Part shown: piece by piece, positions 42,080 to 52,039 of the stretch
Numbering within the stretch: position 1 is the stretch's first letter
Layout of the letters: each line of letters begins with the position of its first letter
From: Chitinophaga sp. YR627
Lineage (GTDB): Bacteria; Bacteroidota; Bacteroidia; Chitinophagales; Chitinophagaceae
Length of the DNA: 64,000 bases
Direction: 5' to 3'
Assembly (NCBI RefSeq): GCF_900114995.1
Contig: NZ_FOUX01000001.1
Location: 1,860,001 to 1,924,000, forward strand
Position numbers and translations under genes: made by a program
Notes under the pieces: model-generated
The model's database searches: none
Told to the model about the DNA's origin: nothing
What the model saw: the letters and a program-made list of their open reading frames with translations, nothing else

Positions 42080-42676
42080 ATGAAAAAGGATTCTATCCAG
42101 GAAATACTGATCATCAGCCTGCTGATATTCCTGTCTGCCCTTTGCCGCATTCTGACAAACCAGGCTGGTTTGTGGAATTTCAACGCCATTGGTGCAGCAG
42201 CCCTCTTCGGCGGTATCGTTCTGAAAGATAAACGCCTGGCGTATATCATTCCGCTATTGTCTTTATTCCTTTCAGACGTTTTCCTGCAGCTGTTCACCAG
42301 CATTCAGGCGCTGAACCGTGACTACCTGGGACAGTTGTTCTTCGTGTATGGCGCATTTATGCTGATCGCCTTCGTTGGTACCCGTATCAGAAAAGTGAAC
42401 ACCCTGACACTCCTGCTGTCTTCTATCGGTACCGGCGTCCTGTTCTTCCTGATCACGAACCTGGGCACATTCCTCACCACAGACATGTATCCTAAAACAG
42501 GTGCTGGCCTGCTGGCTTGCTACGCTGCCGGTATTCCTTTCTACAAAGAAGGCGATATGTTCAGCAGTTTCGCACTGAATGGCCTGATGGGCAACGTATT
42601 CTTTACAGCAGTACTGTTCGGCGTATGGAGCATCCTGAAATCGTCAGTAATTGTTCCAAAAAGCCAGTTAGCTTAA
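42080..42676 (+). CDS. DUF6580 family membrane protein
   Basis: 198 residues, five to six hydrophobic helices. The first loop FNAIGAAALFGGIVLKDKR and the C-terminal ACYAAGIPFY...FALNGLMGNVFFTAVLFG match the DUF6580 family, which looks like the S-component of ECF-type transporters and may carry a small metabolite. No energising module is adjacent. It is probably co-transcribed with manA and ends at a strong terminator. Confidence 0.85.
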   Translation: MKKDSIQEILIISLLIFLSALCRILTNQAGLWNFNAIGAAALFGGIVLKDKRLAYIIPLLSLFLSDVFLQLFTSIQALNRDYLGQLFFVYGAFMLIAFVGTRIRKVNTLTLLLSSIGTGVLFFLITNLGTFLTTDMYPKTGAGLLACYAAGIPFYKEGDMFSSFALNGLMGNVFFTAVLFGVWSILKSSVIVPKSQLA

Positions 42677-42704
42677 TCGAATCGAGCAAATCACAAATCA
42701 TATT

Positions 42705-42742
42705 AAAAAGCCGGCAGGATACAATTTCTGCCGGCTTTTTTT
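42705..42742 (+). terminator. Intrinsic terminator after manA-DUF6580
   Basis: AAAAAGCCGGCAG pairs perfectly with CTGCCGGCTTTTT, loop about 10 nt, followed by further T residues. Confidence 0.9.
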
Positions 42743-42840
42743 GTTTTTACCCACCCATAAGTTATTGAATACAAGAACATTACAACATTTCTTCGCTCAA
42801 AACAGACCAAACTCACTGATTATTAATCAGATAAGGCTTC

Positions 42841-42950
42841 TTTCTTCGCTCTACACCGAAGGTATACCGCTATTACGCCGCTACCCGTACGCCTGGAAGC
42901 GAAGCAATACCGGCATAATAACGGCGTAATGACGGTATACATCGAAGAAA
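42841..42950. repeat. Imperfect inverted repeat
   Basis: Segments TTTCTTCG, GTATACCG and ATTACGCCG in the left half (42841-42880) reappear in reverse complement in the right half (CGGCGTAAT, CGGTATAC, CGAAGAAA; about 42922-42950). It would fold into a long interrupted hairpin. Not related in sequence to the dispersed family next to it; no gene seen. Confidence 0.55.
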
Positions 42951-42990
42951 CAAATATTATAAAGGCCATGGTCATAGCTTATCTAAAATT

Positions 42991-43186
42991 AGTTAAGGGC
43001 CACATAGCAGCGCAGGGTTCAGATGGAGATTACGGGCTTAGTTCTGAGAAGTATGCTGAGCCCATGCAACCAGGGGTTCACTCCACCTTACCAAAGCCCA
43101 ACTCTCCAAAATAAGCCAAATAACAATGAACTTCGAAGAACTACAGCCCGTAATCCCATACTGAATCCGAAGCATCCCCCCTGCCA
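42991..43186 (+). repeat. Dispersed hairpin repeat element, second subfamily
   Basis: Very close to the copy at 40.1 kb: left arm CGCAGGGTTCAGATGGAGAT then TACGGGCTTAG, right arm AACTTCGAAGAACTACAGCC then CGTAATCCCATACTGAATCC. A remnant of a further left edge (CATGTAACAGCGCAGGG) lies at 43221-43237, which suggests that these elements tend to occur as tandem units that later decay. Confidence 0.8.
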
Positions 43187-43252
43187 TTAAGCAAATAAAC
43201 CCACATAACTAATTAAGGACCATGTAACAGCGCAGGGCTATAAATAAATAAA

Positions 43253-43280
43253 AAAGCGACTGGATCACTCCAGCCGCTTT
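43253..43280 (-). terminator. Intrinsic terminator for lepA
   Basis: Minus-strand stem AAAGCGGCTGG / CCAGTCGCTTT (one G-U that would be a mismatch on the plus strand), followed by TTTATTTATTT, 30 bp past the lepA stop codon. Confidence 0.85.
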
Positions 43281-43309
43281 AATTTCCCAAAATTTGATGT
43301 ATTGGCGTA

Positions 43310-45097
43310 TTAATCTAATTTGAGTACAGCGAGGAATGCCTCCTGCGGTACTTCCACATTACCAATCTGTCTCATACGCTTCTTACCTTCTTTCTGTTTT
43401 TCCAACAGTTTACGCTTACGGGAGATATCACCACCATAACATTTGGCAGTAACATCCTTACGCATAGCGCTGATCGTTTCACGGGCCAGAATTTTGGCGC
43501 CGATCGCTGCCTGGATCGCAATCATAAATTGCTGACGAGGCAACAGTTCCTTCAGCTTTTCACAGAGTTTACGACCGAAGTCCTGTGCGCGACCACGGTG
43601 GATCAGGGCGCTCAGCGCATCCACCTTGTCGCCGTTCAGCAGGATATCCATCTTCGCGATGTCACTGTCACGGTAACCGATCGGTGCATAGTCAAAGGAT
43701 GCGTAACCACGTGTCTGGCTTTTCAGCTTATCATAGAAATCGAATACGATCTCTGTGAGTGGCATTTCAAATATCAGTTCAACCCTGGTTGGGGTCAGAT
43801 AGCTTTGATTCATCAGGAGACCTCTCTTACCGAGACACAGCGTCATAATGTTACCGATATAATCCGGTTTGGTAATGATCTGTGCTCTGATGAACGGTTC
43901 TTCAATGCGTTCCAGTGTGCTTGGGTCCGGCATTTCAGAAGGGTTGTTCACGATGATGGTTTCCTTTCTGGTGGTGTGAGCGATGAAGCTTACGTTCGGA
44001 ACGGTGGTGATCACTGTCTGGTTGAACTCTCTTTCCAGACGTTCCTGGATGATCTCCATGTGCAGCATACCGAGGAATCCGCATCGGAAACCGAAGCCAA
44101 GCGCCTGAGATGTTTCAAGTTCAAAAGTCAGGGAGGCATCGTTCAGCTGCAGTTTCTCCATACAGTCACGCAGCTCTTCGAAGTCTTCTGTATTTACCGG
44201 GAAGATACCTGCGAATACCATTGGTTTCACCTCTTCGAAGCCGTTGATTGACTCCAGACTAGGATTCGCGCTGGTAGTGATGGTATCACCCACTTTTACC
44301 TCTTTCGCATTTTTGATACCGGTGATGATGTAACCTACATCGCCGGTCTTAACGGTCTGTGTTGGTTGCAGACCAAGTTTCAGAATACCTACTTCATCAG
44401 CAAAGTATTCTTCATCCGTATTGAAGAATTTAACTTTATCACCTTTTTTGAGGGTACCGTTAAATATTCTGTAGTAAGCGATGATACCGCGGAAGGAGTT
44501 GAATACGCTATCAAAGATCAGGGCCTGTAATGGTGCTTCCGGATCTCCTTTTGGAGCTGGAACACGTTTCACGATTGCATCCAGGATCTCTTCGATACCA
44601 ATACCCGTCTTACCGGAAGCCAGCAGGATCTCATCCTCTTTACAACCGATGAGTTCTATGATCTGGTCTTTTACCTCCGGGATCATAGCACCGTCCATAT
44701 CGATCTTGTTGATCACGGGGATGATCTCCAGGTCATTTTCCAGCGCCAGATAGAGGTTGGAAATAGTTTGTGCCTGGATACCCTGAGCAGCATCAACCAA
44801 CAGCAGTGCACCTTCGCAGGCAGCCAGTGCACGGGATACTTCATAAGAGAAGTCCACGTGACCGGGAGTATCGATCAGGTTAAATACATATGACGTTCCG
44901 TCCTGAACATAGTTCATCTGGATCGCATGGCTTTTAATAGTGATACCTTTCTCTCTTTCCAGATCCATGTCATCCAATACCTGAGCCTGCATTTCTCTGT
45001 CTGAGATCGTCTTTGTATGCTCTAACAGCCTGTCAGCCAATGTACTTTTACCGTGGTCGATGTGTGCAATGATGCAAAAATTCCTGATATTCTTCAT
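43310..45097 (-). CDS. lepA: Elongation factor 4 (back-translocating GTPase LepA)
   Basis: 595 residues from the ATG at 45097, the normal family length; an open frame upstream to 45136 is not conserved in character. GTPase motifs: AHIDHGKST (G1, 11-19), DTPGH (G3) and NKIDM (G4). The LepA-specific C-terminal domain with [40 protein letters not shown] (quoted in part: [13 protein letters not shown]) is complete. It binds stalled or mistranslocated ribosomes and helps 30S assembly. Single gene with its own terminator. Confidence 0.97.
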   Translation of the reverse strand: MKNIRNFCIIAHIDHGKSTLADRLLEHTKTISDREMQAQVLDDMDLEREKGITIKSHAIQMNYVQDGTSYVFNLIDTPGHVDFSYEVSRALAACEGALLLVDAAQGIQAQTISNLYLALENDLEIIPVINKIDMDGAMIPEVKDQIIELIGCKEDEILLASGKTGIGIEEILDAIVKRVPAPKGDPEAPLQALIFDSVFNSFRGIIAYYRIFNGTLKKGDKVKFFNTDEEYFADEVGILKLGLQPTQTVKTGDVGYIITGIKNAKEVKVGDTITTSANPSLESINGFEEVKPMVFAGIFPVNTEDFEELRDCMEKLQLNDASLTFELETSQALGFGFRCGFLGMLHMEIIQERLEREFNQTVITTVPNVSFIAHTTRKETIIVNNPSEMPDPSTLERIEEPFIRAQIITKPDYIGNIMTLCLGKRGLLMNQSYLTPTRVELIFEMPLTEIVFDFYDKLKSQTRGYASFDYAPIGYRDSDIAKMDILLNGDKVDALSALIHRGRAQDFGRKLCEKLKELLPRQQFMIAIQAAIGAKILARETISAMRKDVTAKCYGGDISRKRKLLEKQKEGKKRMRQIGNVEVPQEAFLAVLKLD

Positions 45098-45227
45098 ATA
45101 TGCTTTTAAAACCAGGCGTTTAACGCCCCGCGTCAAGCCGCAAAGTTATTTAAAATTTGCTATACCCGGATAGTGCCGGCCGTCAGATTTGGTACTATTT
45201 TATCTACATTTAAGAAAAATCTTTCTT

Positions 45228-45485
45228 ATGGATCTGCAACAACAGTTTGAAACGGCCGCTACAGCCAGCAAAACCCTGACCCAAAAGCCTGATAATGAGA
45301 CCCTTCTGCAACTCTACTCACTGTATAAACAAGGAACTGAAGGTGATATCAACAGTGAACCGCCCGCTAACCCATTTGATTTTGTGGCCAAAGCCAAGTA
45401 TGAAGCCTGGGAGAAACTAAAGGGAAAAGCGAAAGAAACTGCCCAGCAGGAATATATTGCTTTGGTGAATAAACTGAAAGGATAA
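45228..45485 (+). CDS. Acyl-CoA-binding protein (ACBP)
   Basis: 85 residues from the ATG at 45228, the size of a single ACBP domain. Hallmarks: LQLYSLYKQGTEGDIN (helix 2, Tyr/Lys acyl-CoA contacts) and AKYEAWEKLKGKAKETAQQEY (quoted in part: KYEAWEKLKG). ACBPs hold long-chain acyl-CoA in the cytoplasm as a buffered pool; they are common in eukaryotes and present in a minority of bacteria. It precedes the ornithine aminotransferase gene by 54 bp on the same strand. Confidence 0.93.
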   Translation: MDLQQQFETAATASKTLTQKPDNETLLQLYSLYKQGTEGDINSEPPANPFDFVAKAKYEAWEKLKGKAKETAQQEYIALVNKLKG

Positions 45486-45539
45486 TTCTTAATCGCTGTC
45501 CCCTTCAATTGCTCAGCCATTTGCTTACCTTTGGGGAGT

Positions 45540-46772
45540 ATGTTACACACATTTAATATCAGTGAAAAGACCCAGCATTTTCTGGACCTCGAAGAACAAT
45601 ACGGGGCTCACAACTACCATCCATTGCCCGTAGTACTGGATCGTGGAGAAGGTGTTTTTCTCTGGGACGTTGACGGTAAACGTTATTTCGACTTCCTGTC
45701 AGGTTATTCCGCGGTGAATCAGGGGCATTGTCACCCGACGATCATTCGTGCCCTGACCGAACAGGCACAGCGACTGACCCTTACCTCCCGTGCTTTTCAC
45801 AATGACCTGCTCGGTGAATACGCAGCCTTTATCACCCGCTTCTTCGGCTACGATAAGGTACTGCCGATGAACACCGGCGTGGAAGCCGTGGAAACAGCCC
45901 TTAAACTGGCCCGTCGCTGGGGTTACGTGGTGAAAGGTATTCCCGAAAATCAGGCAAAGATCATCGTATGCGCCAATAACTTCCATGGCCGTACCCTGAA
46001 TGTTATTTCCTTTAGTACAGATCCTTCTTCCCGGACGAACTTCGGTCCGTTTATGCCGGGATACGAAGTGATTCCATATAATAACCTGGCGGCCCTGGAA
46101 AGAGCCCTTCAGGATACAAATGTCGCCGGCTTCCTCGTAGAACCGATACAGGGAGAAGCGGGTGTGATGGTACCGGATGACGGATACCTCTCCAAAGCCC
46201 GTCAGTACTGTGAAGATGCCAACGTATTATTTATCGCAGACGAAATCCAGACGGGACTGGCCCGTACCGGTAAAATGCTTTGCTGCGACCACGAAAACGT
46301 ACGTCCTGACATCCTGATACTCGGTAAGGCCCTTTCGGGAGGCATATTGCCGGTAGCCGCCGTACTCGCGGACGATGAGATCATGCTCACGATTAAACCT
46401 GGTGAACATGGCAGCACCTATGGCGGTAACCCGCTGGCCTGCAAAGTAGCCATCGCAGCACTGACCGTATTGAAAGAAGAAAAGATGACGGAAAACGCAG
46501 CCGCAATGGGTGAACTGCTCAGAAATGAACTGGCTGCACTCAACTCTCCTCATATCAGTACCATCCGCGGAAAAGGCCTGCTGAATGCCATCGTTATCAA
46601 TCACGACCATCCGGAAGCCGCCTGGGACCTTTGCCTGGCACTAAAGGAAAATGGCTTACTGGCCAAACCGACCCATGGCGATAAGATCCGTTTCGCACCG
46701 CCACTGCTGATCACAGCAGCACAGGTGAAAGAAGCTGTCGCCATTATTGCTAAAAGTCTTGAAATATTATAG
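45540..46772 (+). CDS. rocD: Ornithine aminotransferase (ornithine-oxo-acid transaminase)
   Basis: 410 residues from the ATG at 45540. Class III PLP-dependent aminotransferase: [16 protein letters not shown] at the start is the ornithine-specific opening, PLP lysine in [10 protein letters not shown] (Lys263), [20 protein letters not shown] near 100, and FIADEIQTG with the conserved Asp. It converts ornithine plus 2-oxoglutarate to glutamate-5-semialdehyde and glutamate, feeding proline and arginine breakdown. No arginase is next to it. Confidence 0.95.
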   Translation: MLHTFNISEKTQHFLDLEEQYGAHNYHPLPVVLDRGEGVFLWDVDGKRYFDFLSGYSAVNQGHCHPTIIRALTEQAQRLTLTSRAFHNDLLGEYAAFITRFFGYDKVLPMNTGVEAVETALKLARRWGYVVKGIPENQAKIIVCANNFHGRTLNVISFSTDPSSRTNFGPFMPGYEVIPYNNLAALERALQDTNVAGFLVEPIQGEAGVMVPDDGYLSKARQYCEDANVLFIADEIQTGLARTGKMLCCDHENVRPDILILGKALSGGILPVAAVLADDEIMLTIKPGEHGSTYGGNPLACKVAIAALTVLKEEKMTENAAAMGELLRNELAALNSPHISTIRGKGLLNAIVINHDHPEAAWDLCLALKENGLLAKPTHGDKIRFAPPLLITAAQVKEAVAIIAKSLEIL

Positions 46773-46778
46773 CCGCGC

Positions 46779-47423
46779 ATGTCCAAAGAGCAGAAAGCCA
46801 TCCGTAGCAGCGGTTGGAAAACAGATTTCCTGATCGGATTTCCTGAAGGATTGTTATTACTGTTGTTTACCACCTTCCTCTCACAGGGATTGCCAATAAC
46901 AGTACAACTATTCTATACCATCAATACCTGCATATGGTTGGCGGGCAGCCTCCTTGTGACAATTACCGCCTTCCAGGCCAGTCGGGGCGATACGCAACAT
47001 GACGAAAGCACGCTTTCTCCGGAAGAAAGGGAAAAACTGGAAAAGCTTAATATCAGTGAGCCGATTATCCGGAACATCGCAGACGAAATGCAGAAAGATG
47101 CCCAACAGTGGGAACAGACCCTGCGGGATGAACATGTGGAGGAACGTCATTTCAGTTTCGCGACAGCGCTTCGCAGCGGACTCTTAACAGGCCTCTTCTT
47201 CCTCATAGGTGGAATGCTACCCTTCATCTCCTATCTGCGGAACGAGAACTTTGCCATGGCAGCATCTGCAAGTGTGATGATTACCTTCCTGACTATGACG
47301 GTTTTCAGCTTTCTTAAGTCACGTATGACCAGTCAGCCACCCATCCCAATCATATTGCGCAATCTGGCATATACCGGAGCTGTCTGGCTGGGAGCATATA
47401 TCATGCTGACGATATTCAGATAA
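46779..47423 (+). CDS. VIT1/CCC1-like transporter
   Basis: 214 residues. The N-terminal helix DFLIGFPEGLLLLLFTTFL and the two C-terminal helix pairs with SGLLTGLFFLIGGMLPFISY match the VIT1/CCC1 family of iron/manganese transporters, with a soluble EKLEKLNISEP...HVEERHFS linker between. The family usually has a longer acidic metal-binding loop; this copy has a compact one. It may store or export Fe2+/Mn2+. It begins 6 bp after rocD, so it is co-transcribed; a strong terminator follows. Confidence 0.78.
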   Translation: MSKEQKAIRSSGWKTDFLIGFPEGLLLLLFTTFLSQGLPITVQLFYTINTCIWLAGSLLVTITAFQASRGDTQHDESTLSPEEREKLEKLNISEPIIRNIADEMQKDAQQWEQTLRDEHVEERHFSFATALRSGLLTGLFFLIGGMLPFISYLRNENFAMAASASVMITFLTMTVFSFLKSRMTSQPPIPIILRNLAYTGAVWLGAYIMLTIFR

Positions 47424-47445
47424 ATAAAGCATAAGTCTATAAAAC

Positions 47446-47480
47446 GAAAAAGGCGTCAACCAACGGTCGACGCCTTTTTC
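47446..47480. terminator. Bidirectional terminator
   Basis: GAAAAAGGCGTC pairs perfectly with GACGCCTTTTTC, 12 bp, loop about 11 nt, between the VIT1-like gene and the convergent small membrane protein gene. Confidence 0.9.
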
Positions 47481-47497
47481 ATTTATAAGACTTGTGA

Positions 47498-47878
47498 TTA
47501 CTTTTTTCCATTACTGAATATCACACTCACAAACGCTACAATCGCTGCCAGTATCGAAAGGTACAATCCTATCTCTCTCTCCGGACAAACACCCATCTCA
47601 CATCTGGAGAACAATATAAAGTTCCTGAACGTCCAGGCCACCAGAAATGCCGTGATGAAAAGATTGATACGTGCAAACCATTTACCGCGTAACGCAAACA
47701 ACACACCTGCCATCACGGCCACGGCTATATTCAATTTACCTGGTTCACCAAAACTGGAACCAACAGTATTCAGACCTGTGAAAGCCAGGTGTTTACTTTC
47801 AATAGTCAGCCATGGTAAAAATGCGCTGACTATGACTACGATCACTGAAACTAATCCTATTATATTTGCTCTGTTCAT
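47498..47878 (-). CDS. Small membrane protein, hypothetical
   Basis: 126 residues with four hydrophobic helices. The first helix is followed by AFLPWLTIES, a pattern seen in small DUF-type envelope proteins that carry an extracytoplasmic loop after helix 1. A cysteine pair (RCEMGVC) sits in the loop before the last helix and could form a disulfide outside the membrane. No family is recognised with confidence. It starts 9 bp after the S9 peptidase stop codon on the same strand, so it is the second gene of that transcript. Confidence 0.75.
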   Translation of the reverse strand: MNRANIIGLVSVIVVIVSAFLPWLTIESKHLAFTGLNTVGSSFGEPGKLNIAVAVMAGVLFALRGKWFARINLFITAFLVAWTFRNFILFSRCEMGVCPEREIGLYLSILAAIVAFVSVIFSNGKK

Positions 47879-47887
47879 AATTCGTTA

Positions 47888-50086
47888 TTATCTCGCTCCC
47901 GGAGGACAATGCTCTTTCAGGTAATTAGTATATAATGCAGAAAGGTGCTGGAAAGTACCTGCCCCTTCGCTGATACTGTGCGTACGGTTAGGGTAAGACA
48001 TAAACTGGAACTGCTTGCCGTTACGGATCAGTTCATTCTGCAGCAACTCCGCATTCTGGAAATGTACGTTGTCATCACCTGTACCGTGTACATACAGCAG
48101 ATTACCCACCAGTCCTTTGGTGTAAGTTACCGGAGAACCATTGACATAATCTTCACGGTTTTCCTGTGGTAATCCCATATAACGCTCCTGGTAAATATTA
48201 TCATACGTGAACAGACTTCCTACCGCTGCAATAGCGATACCTGTTTTGTAGATCTGCGGATAACGGAACAGCAGGTTGAGCGTCATGCCACCGCCACCAC
48301 TCCAGCCCCATACCGCTACGCGGGAGGTATCCAGATAAGCATGACGTTTGAAGAGCTCCGTTGCTGCCATTGCCTGATCCTGCATATTTACCTGACCGAC
48401 CTTACGGTAGATTGCCTTACGCCAGGTACGGCCTTTCGGTAAAGGCGTGCCACGGTTATCCATAGAAATATAGATATAACCATCTGCCGCCATATCGCCA
48501 TTATAGATGAAGTTGCGTCCTGCGCCATATTCATCTTTTGCAGTAGCAGCTGCCGGTTCACCATATACATAGAATACTACGGGATACTTCTTCGTAGAAT
48601 CGAAATTAGCCGGACGAGCCATCCAGCCATCCATCGTCACACCATCAGCAGTGGTCACCTGGAAGAACTCCTGACGGATCGCAAAACGGGATGTCTGTAA
48701 GTCACGGATGATACGGCTGTTGGTCGCATCTTTATGCTCCGGCAGATATACCAGTTCTGAATGCGGCTGATAGTAGTGATTGGAGAAACTGTGCAGGGCA
48801 TAGTCCGCAGTCGGAGAGATCTCATATTCATGCGTACCTGATTCTGCCAGCGGAGAGACTCTTTCCGGCTGACCTTTGCCATCCAGGGATACTTTGTACA
48901 GATACTGCTGGGTCGCATTTTCAGGAGACGCCAGTACATAAGCCTGATTATGTGCCTCGTCGATACGCAGCAGGTTGATGATATCATATTGGCCCGGAGT
49001 GATCAGGGTTTCTTTACCATTCATATCGATGCTGTAGAGGTGTCTCCAGCCATCTTTCTCACTCACCCAAATGAAGGATTTACCACCTTTGGTCCAGTCC
49101 CATCCTGTCAGTTCATCATTCCAGCGGGAACGGATATCGATCCAGGCAGAATCACTTTCTTTATAGAGTTCTGTGGTTTTACCGGTCGTCGCATTCGCAG
49201 TGTAGAGGATGCTCTGGTTCTGTTTTCTGTTGAGTTGTTGCAGTATCAGACCGGTACGGGCAGGATTCCATTCCATACGGGTAATATAATGTTGCTGCGC
49301 ATCACCCGGTACCTGTACCCAGGTTGTTTTAGCTGTAGTGATATCCACCACACCTACGCGGCAGGAAGACGGACTTTCACCCGCTTTCGGATATTCAACC
49401 GGCACAGTGTAGGAATACAGGGAATCGGTATTGTCGATCATCAGGAAATCCCTGATCTTACGCGCATCGATCTGCCAGTAAGCGATCGCACGGCTGTCCG
49501 GACTCCAGCGGAAACCATCCCGGCAGTCAAACTCCTCTTCATATGCCCAGTCAAAAGTACCGTTGATCAGACGGCGGGAACCATCTTTCGTCAGTGCCTT
49601 GATCTTATTGGTAGCGAGTTCTTCCACATAGAGATTGTGTTCGCTGACATAAGCGACTTTCTGCCCATCGGGAGAAAATTTCGCGAACATGAGGGATGAG
49701 GCGGGTAATCCTTTACCCAATTGTACCAGTTTGCCGCTGGCAATATCCAGCACCCAGTAGTCGCCACGCGTCTTATAGCGCCATACTTTCTGCGCTTTTG
49801 TATAGATCAGCCACTTTTTCTCATCCGGTGTATAGGAGAAATCTTCTATTTCGATCGCCGGTTGACCTTTAGGTGTCAGGAGCGCCGGCGCGATCTTCCG
49901 GGTAGACTGGCCGTCTTTGGCGCTATACGCGGCAATACCGCCATTGTCTTCCGTCTGGTAAAAGGTCTTTCCGTCGCTGGACCATTTGACATGTTTCCAT
50001 GGCTGTGCACTGGCACTACCTGCGACCATACAGACTAAAAAAGTGAGTACCCTGCTTCCAGGGCAGCTGAAATAACGTAAACGCAT
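47888..50086 (-). CDS. Secreted S9 family peptidase, dipeptidyl peptidase IV type
   Basis: 732 residues from the ATG at 50086, with a signal peptide ending near AGSASAQ. An N-terminal eight-bladed propeller region (about 25-480) holds the EEFDCRDGFRWSPDSRAIAY segment with the Glu-Glu pair that binds the substrate N-terminus in DPP IV. The C-terminal alpha/beta hydrolase has the nucleophile WGWSGGGG (Ser596), Asp in GTGDDNVHFQN and His in NRTHSISEG. It removes X-Pro or X-Ala dipeptides in the periplasm and supports peptide use. Confidence 0.95.
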   Translation of the reverse strand: MRLRYFSCPGSRVLTFLVCMVAGSASAQPWKHVKWSSDGKTFYQTEDNGGIAAYSAKDGQSTRKIAPALLTPKGQPAIEIEDFSYTPDEKKWLIYTKAQKVWRYKTRGDYWVLDIASGKLVQLGKGLPASSLMFAKFSPDGQKVAYVSEHNLYVEELATNKIKALTKDGSRRLINGTFDWAYEEEFDCRDGFRWSPDSRAIAYWQIDARKIRDFLMIDNTDSLYSYTVPVEYPKAGESPSSCRVGVVDITTAKTTWVQVPGDAQQHYITRMEWNPARTGLILQQLNRKQNQSILYTANATTGKTTELYKESDSAWIDIRSRWNDELTGWDWTKGGKSFIWVSEKDGWRHLYSIDMNGKETLITPGQYDIINLLRIDEAHNQAYVLASPENATQQYLYKVSLDGKGQPERVSPLAESGTHEYEISPTADYALHSFSNHYYQPHSELVYLPEHKDATNSRIIRDLQTSRFAIRQEFFQVTTADGVTMDGWMARPANFDSTKKYPVVFYVYGEPAAATAKDEYGAGRNFIYNGDMAADGYIYISMDNRGTPLPKGRTWRKAIYRKVGQVNMQDQAMAATELFKRHAYLDTSRVAVWGWSGGGGMTLNLLFRYPQIYKTGIAIAAVGSLFTYDNIYQERYMGLPQENREDYVNGSPVTYTKGLVGNLLYVHGTGDDNVHFQNAELLQNELIRNGKQFQFMSYPNRTHSISEGAGTFQHLSALYTNYLKEHCPPGAR

Positions 50087-50334
50087 CTGGTAAATTTGAA
50101 ACGGCAAGATAAATCATTGGCAGGAAAAAGGCGCGCCCAGTTTGTGGAAAACCTATTGTGGAAAAGTTTTATACAAGTGAGATACAACAAGTTATTACTT
50201 AAATTAATATATTTATACCGTTAAATTGTGCATGAAAATTGCAGTATAAATTTCTGTGAATGTTCGCCGAATACGTATATTCTAATTTAATCAAACTTTA
50301 TTTTTTTTAATATCCTCTGAAAAACAGCATCACC

Positions 50335-50577
50335 ATGATCCAGGTAACGTATACCTACAAGAACCGTGAATTCCTTCAACTGGAAGACTCTTTTATGAAT
50401 CAGCTGGTACAATTGGGCGTAAGACAAATGCACGCATTACTGGAACCTCTCTCCGACTCTCTTGTGAATGAAACAGGCAAGATCCGTATCAATCTTGATC
50501 AGCATCCGAAAATCGAACTTGAAGGTTTCAGTAATCCTGTGAAAGACCAGATAGAAATGGTTTTACGTGGAGAATAA
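50335..50577 (+). CDS. Hypothetical small protein
   Basis: 80 residues, soluble, no signal peptide. I do not recognise a family. Sequence style (YKNREFLQLEDSFMNQL, GKIRINLDQHPKIELEGFS) suggests a small alpha-beta fold. Its TAA ends exactly one base before the tail of the convergent BrkB/YihY gene, so the two genes abut with no spacer. The 227 bp upstream of it is AT-rich with no other gene seen. Confidence 0.7.
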   Translation: MIQVTYTYKNREFLQLEDSFMNQLVQLGVRQMHALLEPLSDSLVNETGKIRINLDQHPKIELEGFSNPVKDQIEMVLRGE

Positions 50578-51486
50578 TCAGCGGGCCTCCACATCAGCCA
50601 GTTCGTAAAACGTAGCATGACGCAGGGGCTGCATCGGACGATGTTTAAACTCGCTCCAGACTTTGGTAAATGCAGCACCGTAATAGAAGATAATAGCACT
50701 ATAGAAGATAAACAGCATCAACAGCACAGCGGAGGCTGAAGCCCCATACAGGATTCCAATATTACCCCCATACAGCAGACGGCGTAATACTAATTTACCG
50801 ATACTAAAAAGTACTCCCGTGAGCAGCGCTCCCGAGAAAGCTACTTTCCATGTCGGCCGGGCATCCGGCAGATAGCGGAAGAGTACCGCAAACCAGCAGG
50901 TAACGATCAGCAGAGACACCAGCTGTGTAAACACCCCGCTGAATATAAAGGCAGCGCTGGGAAATAATTCATTGACATAGTTACCCAGAAAGGCATGCGC
51001 ACTTTCAGCCATCAGACTGGCCAGAAACAAAATACCGGCAGCACCGATAACGATCAGTGAACGCAGGCGGCCAAGCAGCGATTCCAGAAAGCTTTCCCTG
51101 ACGGGAATACGTATCATCCATAACTGGTTAAGAGAACTTCTGATCACTTTCAGCAGGGTAGTCGCTACAAATAAGAGGAAGATGAATAATATAATGGCAA
51201 CAGGCCAGGTTTGCGCCAGTCCGCGGAAACCTCTGAGGGTGATCACCACCTGATGGGCACTGTCTTTTCCTACCAGTTCTCCCAGCCGCTCAAAAAGCTG
51301 TTTGCCAATAGACCGGCGGTCGAAAAGCAGTCCGAATACCTGCAATAAGATCAACAGAATCGGGGGTAACGCGAAACTGGCAAAAAAAGCGGTCGCTCCC
51401 GCCAGTCGTAACGGGTCGTTATTTTGTAATACCTGAAATGACACACGCAGTGTGCGTATAATGCTCTTGAAATAGTCTCTGGACAT
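50578..51486 (-). CDS. YihY/BrkB family membrane protein
   Basis: 302 residues with six hydrophobic helices. Family hallmarks: AGATAFFASFALPPILLILL near the N-terminus, FRYLPDARPTWKVAFSGALL and the C-terminal GGNIGILYGASASAVLLMLF. YihY proteins were once named ribonuclease BN in error and are inner-membrane proteins, perhaps with transport or envelope roles. Single gene. Confidence 0.92.
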   Translation of the reverse strand: MSRDYFKSIIRTLRVSFQVLQNNDPLRLAGATAFFASFALPPILLILLQVFGLLFDRRSIGKQLFERLGELVGKDSAHQVVITLRGFRGLAQTWPVAIILFIFLLFVATTLLKVIRSSLNQLWMIRIPVRESFLESLLGRLRSLIVIGAAGILFLASLMAESAHAFLGNYVNELFPSAAFIFSGVFTQLVSLLIVTCWFAVLFRYLPDARPTWKVAFSGALLTGVLFSIGKLVLRRLLYGGNIGILYGASASAVLLMLFIFYSAIIFYYGAAFTKVWSEFKHRPMQPLRHATFYELADVEAR

Positions 51487-51556
51487 TAATTACGAAAACA
51501 TGGTCCGCTCATTAAAGTATAAAAACCATGCCTTTTTAAGGTGAAAAGCACCCGGA

Positions 51557-51982
51557 CTAACGCCCGAGGATGAAAAAGTTCTGGGTCACCTTTACCCTGT
51601 CAGGGATCGTGACGCCATCAAAATGTATACTATTGAACTGAAAACTGCTGTCCGTGAGATGGGTCACCTCACAAAGCGTGGTATCCAGTTTGAAAAAGGC
51701 GTGTGTCACCGCTTCATAAGGCCGGGTACTGGAATTGTTATCCCAAAGCATCACCGCATCTCCTTTACCCTGTGCATTGATCTGAAAATCAATATAATCT
51801 GTACCAGGACGATTTACGACATCGAATCTTGTAAAAGCAGTATCCCCATTCTCGATGGTATATTCCTTATTAATAACCTGATGGATGTACCATTTACCAT
51901 CATAGCCAGGTTGGTTGACTGTTGTGTCGTCTTTCTTACAGGCGGCAATAAGCAACAATGCCGAAACCAGCAGTTTTTTCAT
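51557..51982 (-). CDS. Lipoprotein, hypothetical
   Basis: 141 residues. Signal peptide with lipobox IAAC (Cys15) followed by KKDD, which favours outer-membrane or surface location in Bacteroidota. The mature part starts with YDGKWYIHQVINKEYTIENG and reads as a small beta-barrel or lipocalin-like fold with alternating hydrophobic strands, ending in VKVTQNFFILG. No defined family. Stands alone between the BrkB/YihY and AsmA-like genes. Confidence 0.8.
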   Translation of the reverse strand: MKKLLVSALLLIAACKKDDTTVNQPGYDGKWYIHQVINKEYTIENGDTAFTRFDVVNRPGTDYIDFQINAQGKGDAVMLWDNNSSTRPYEAVTHAFFKLDTTLCEVTHLTDSSFQFNSIHFDGVTIPDRVKVTQNFFILGR

Positions 51983-52039
51983 AGATGAATTGATTGTCAG
52001 GCGCTAAATTACTATAAAACGGCTGTTCAATTCAAAAAG

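Noticed and set aside
42741..43114. Two short plus-strand frames (62 and 61 codons) between the DUF6580 and lepA genes
   Set aside because: They cross hairpin repeats and have no conserved features.
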